A DNA stretch of 64,000 bases. Origin: Nocardia sp. NBC_00403 (GTDB lineage Bacteria > Actinomycetota > Actinomycetes > Mycobacteriales > Mycobacteriaceae). Below the pieces are notes generated by a model. It ran no database searches. It was not told the DNA's origin and saw only the letters and a program-made list of their open reading frames with translations. The stretch spans positions 4,588,001-4,652,000 of the forward strand of contig NZ_CP107939.1 of the NCBI RefSeq assembly GCF_036046055.1, read 5' to 3'. Of the stretch, positions 63,521-64,000 are shown in pieces; positions within the stretch are counted from its first letter, which is position 1; the number at the start of each line of letters is the position of its first letter. The position numbers and the translations under genes are program-made.

Positions 63521-64000
63521 TGCGGCGTCGTGCTCGGCGGCGAGCGCGGTGCAGCCCGGTCCGGCCGGGGGCCACGCACGGGATCCGCCCGGCGAGCGCT
63601 CGACGGCGCCCGAGCACGTGGCCGGTTGGGCATCCACGGGTGCAGGCTCGACCCATCCAGCCGCGGTGCGCACCGGACAATCGGGCGGTACAACTCTGCC
63701 GTCGACCGTGTAGAGCGGGCAGGCGGCTATCCATAAAGAATACCGCGCGGTTCGAACTTGTGTTCGATGGATGCCTCGTCTGGCAGGTCAAACTTTCTGG
63801 CAGGTTGCTGGGTTTGCGCTCCGAGCCCACGAGCCAGGAACCGATCGGTGGCGAGGCCCTCCGCGGATGCTGGGTCCGTTCGCAGGCCTTTGCTCGGCGA
63901 GCGATTGTTCAGCGCACGATGTGGACTGGCTGCGGACCGGTGGATGCAATGACGTCCGTGCCTTGGGCGAGTGTGACTGTGACCGTGCCACCAGATTCGT
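63521..64000. other. Right edge of the window, no supported gene
   Basis: The reading frame of the recombinase-associated remnant continues upstream without recognisable domains. No other gene, repeat or RNA is evident before the window ends. Confidence 0.4.

Noticed and set aside
1..64000. CRISPR arrays, tRNA, rRNA, riboswitches
   Set aside because: No regularly spaced repeats and no recognisable tRNA or rRNA segments were found by reading; a dedicated scan could still find a small RNA.

Overview
The window is chromosomal DNA of a high-GC actinobacterium, most likely Nocardia or a close mycolic-acid relative. This rests on codon use and on the gene families present: DUF574 methyltransferase, LAL-type LuxR regulator, CGNR and MerR regulators, F420-type LLM oxidoreductase, actinobacterial P450s and tyrosine-recombinase debris. 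No rRNA, tRNA or CRISPR array was seen.

Layout. 1-3.9 kb: the start of a DUF574 methyltransferase, a small membrane protein typical of conjugative elements, an intact IS481-family element, recombinase and IS3 debris, and a zinc-independent MDR reductase. 3.9-17.1 kb: one giant three-module NRPS gene (C-A-T-E-C-A-T-C-A-T-E-TE) whose first E domain has lost catalytic motifs, followed by a broken DrrA-like exporter ATPase. 17.4-22.2 kb: a membrane-spanning STAND NTPase with WD40 repeats, translationally coupled to a secreted trypsin-like protease. 22.2-25.5 kb: remnants of a Ser/Thr kinase, a recombinase and a primase-polymerase, a ~140-bp direct repeat around a secreted I36-type inhibitor gene, and a GNAT acetyltransferase. 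25.7-27.1 kb: a P450 whose stop codon overlaps the start of a 23-codon gene with a near-perfect ribosome binding site. This is a candidate P450-modified ribosomal peptide (RiPP) and the most interesting locus here. 27.9-29.7 kb: two VOC proteins and a YdeI/OmpD-associated protein. 29.8-31.9 kb: an IS21 wreck plus AbrB and integrase fragments.

31.9-38.6 kb is ordinary accessory metabolism with local regulators: OhrR, phosphoribosyltransferase, SDR, LLM oxidoreductase, a divergent P450/TetR pair and a divergent tautomerase/HxlR pair. 38.7-45.6 kb is one tightly coupled minus-strand operon. In order of transcription it encodes a GntR/HutC regulator, a 2x[4Fe-4S] ferredoxin, a lipoprotein binding protein, a 23-codon micro-ORF, a permease, an ATPase and an AprA/SdhA-like flavoprotein fused to HEAT repeats; it probably imports and processes an organosulfur or similar compound. 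46-52.4 kb: acyl-CoA dehydrogenase, TetR, a D-cysteine desulfhydrase-like PLP enzyme and a LAL regulator. 52.7-56.6 kb: an SDR-MFS-His-rich protein operon divergent from a LysR regulator. 57-64 kb: epoxide hydrolase, MerR, a 2.1-kb segment framed by inverted 102-bp insertion-sequence ends (MFS remnant, anchored MBL-fold protein, CGNR regulator with a nested palindromic operator), a thioesterase, an unknown small protein and another recombinase remnant.

Functional assignments are from reading motifs by eye; no database search was possible.
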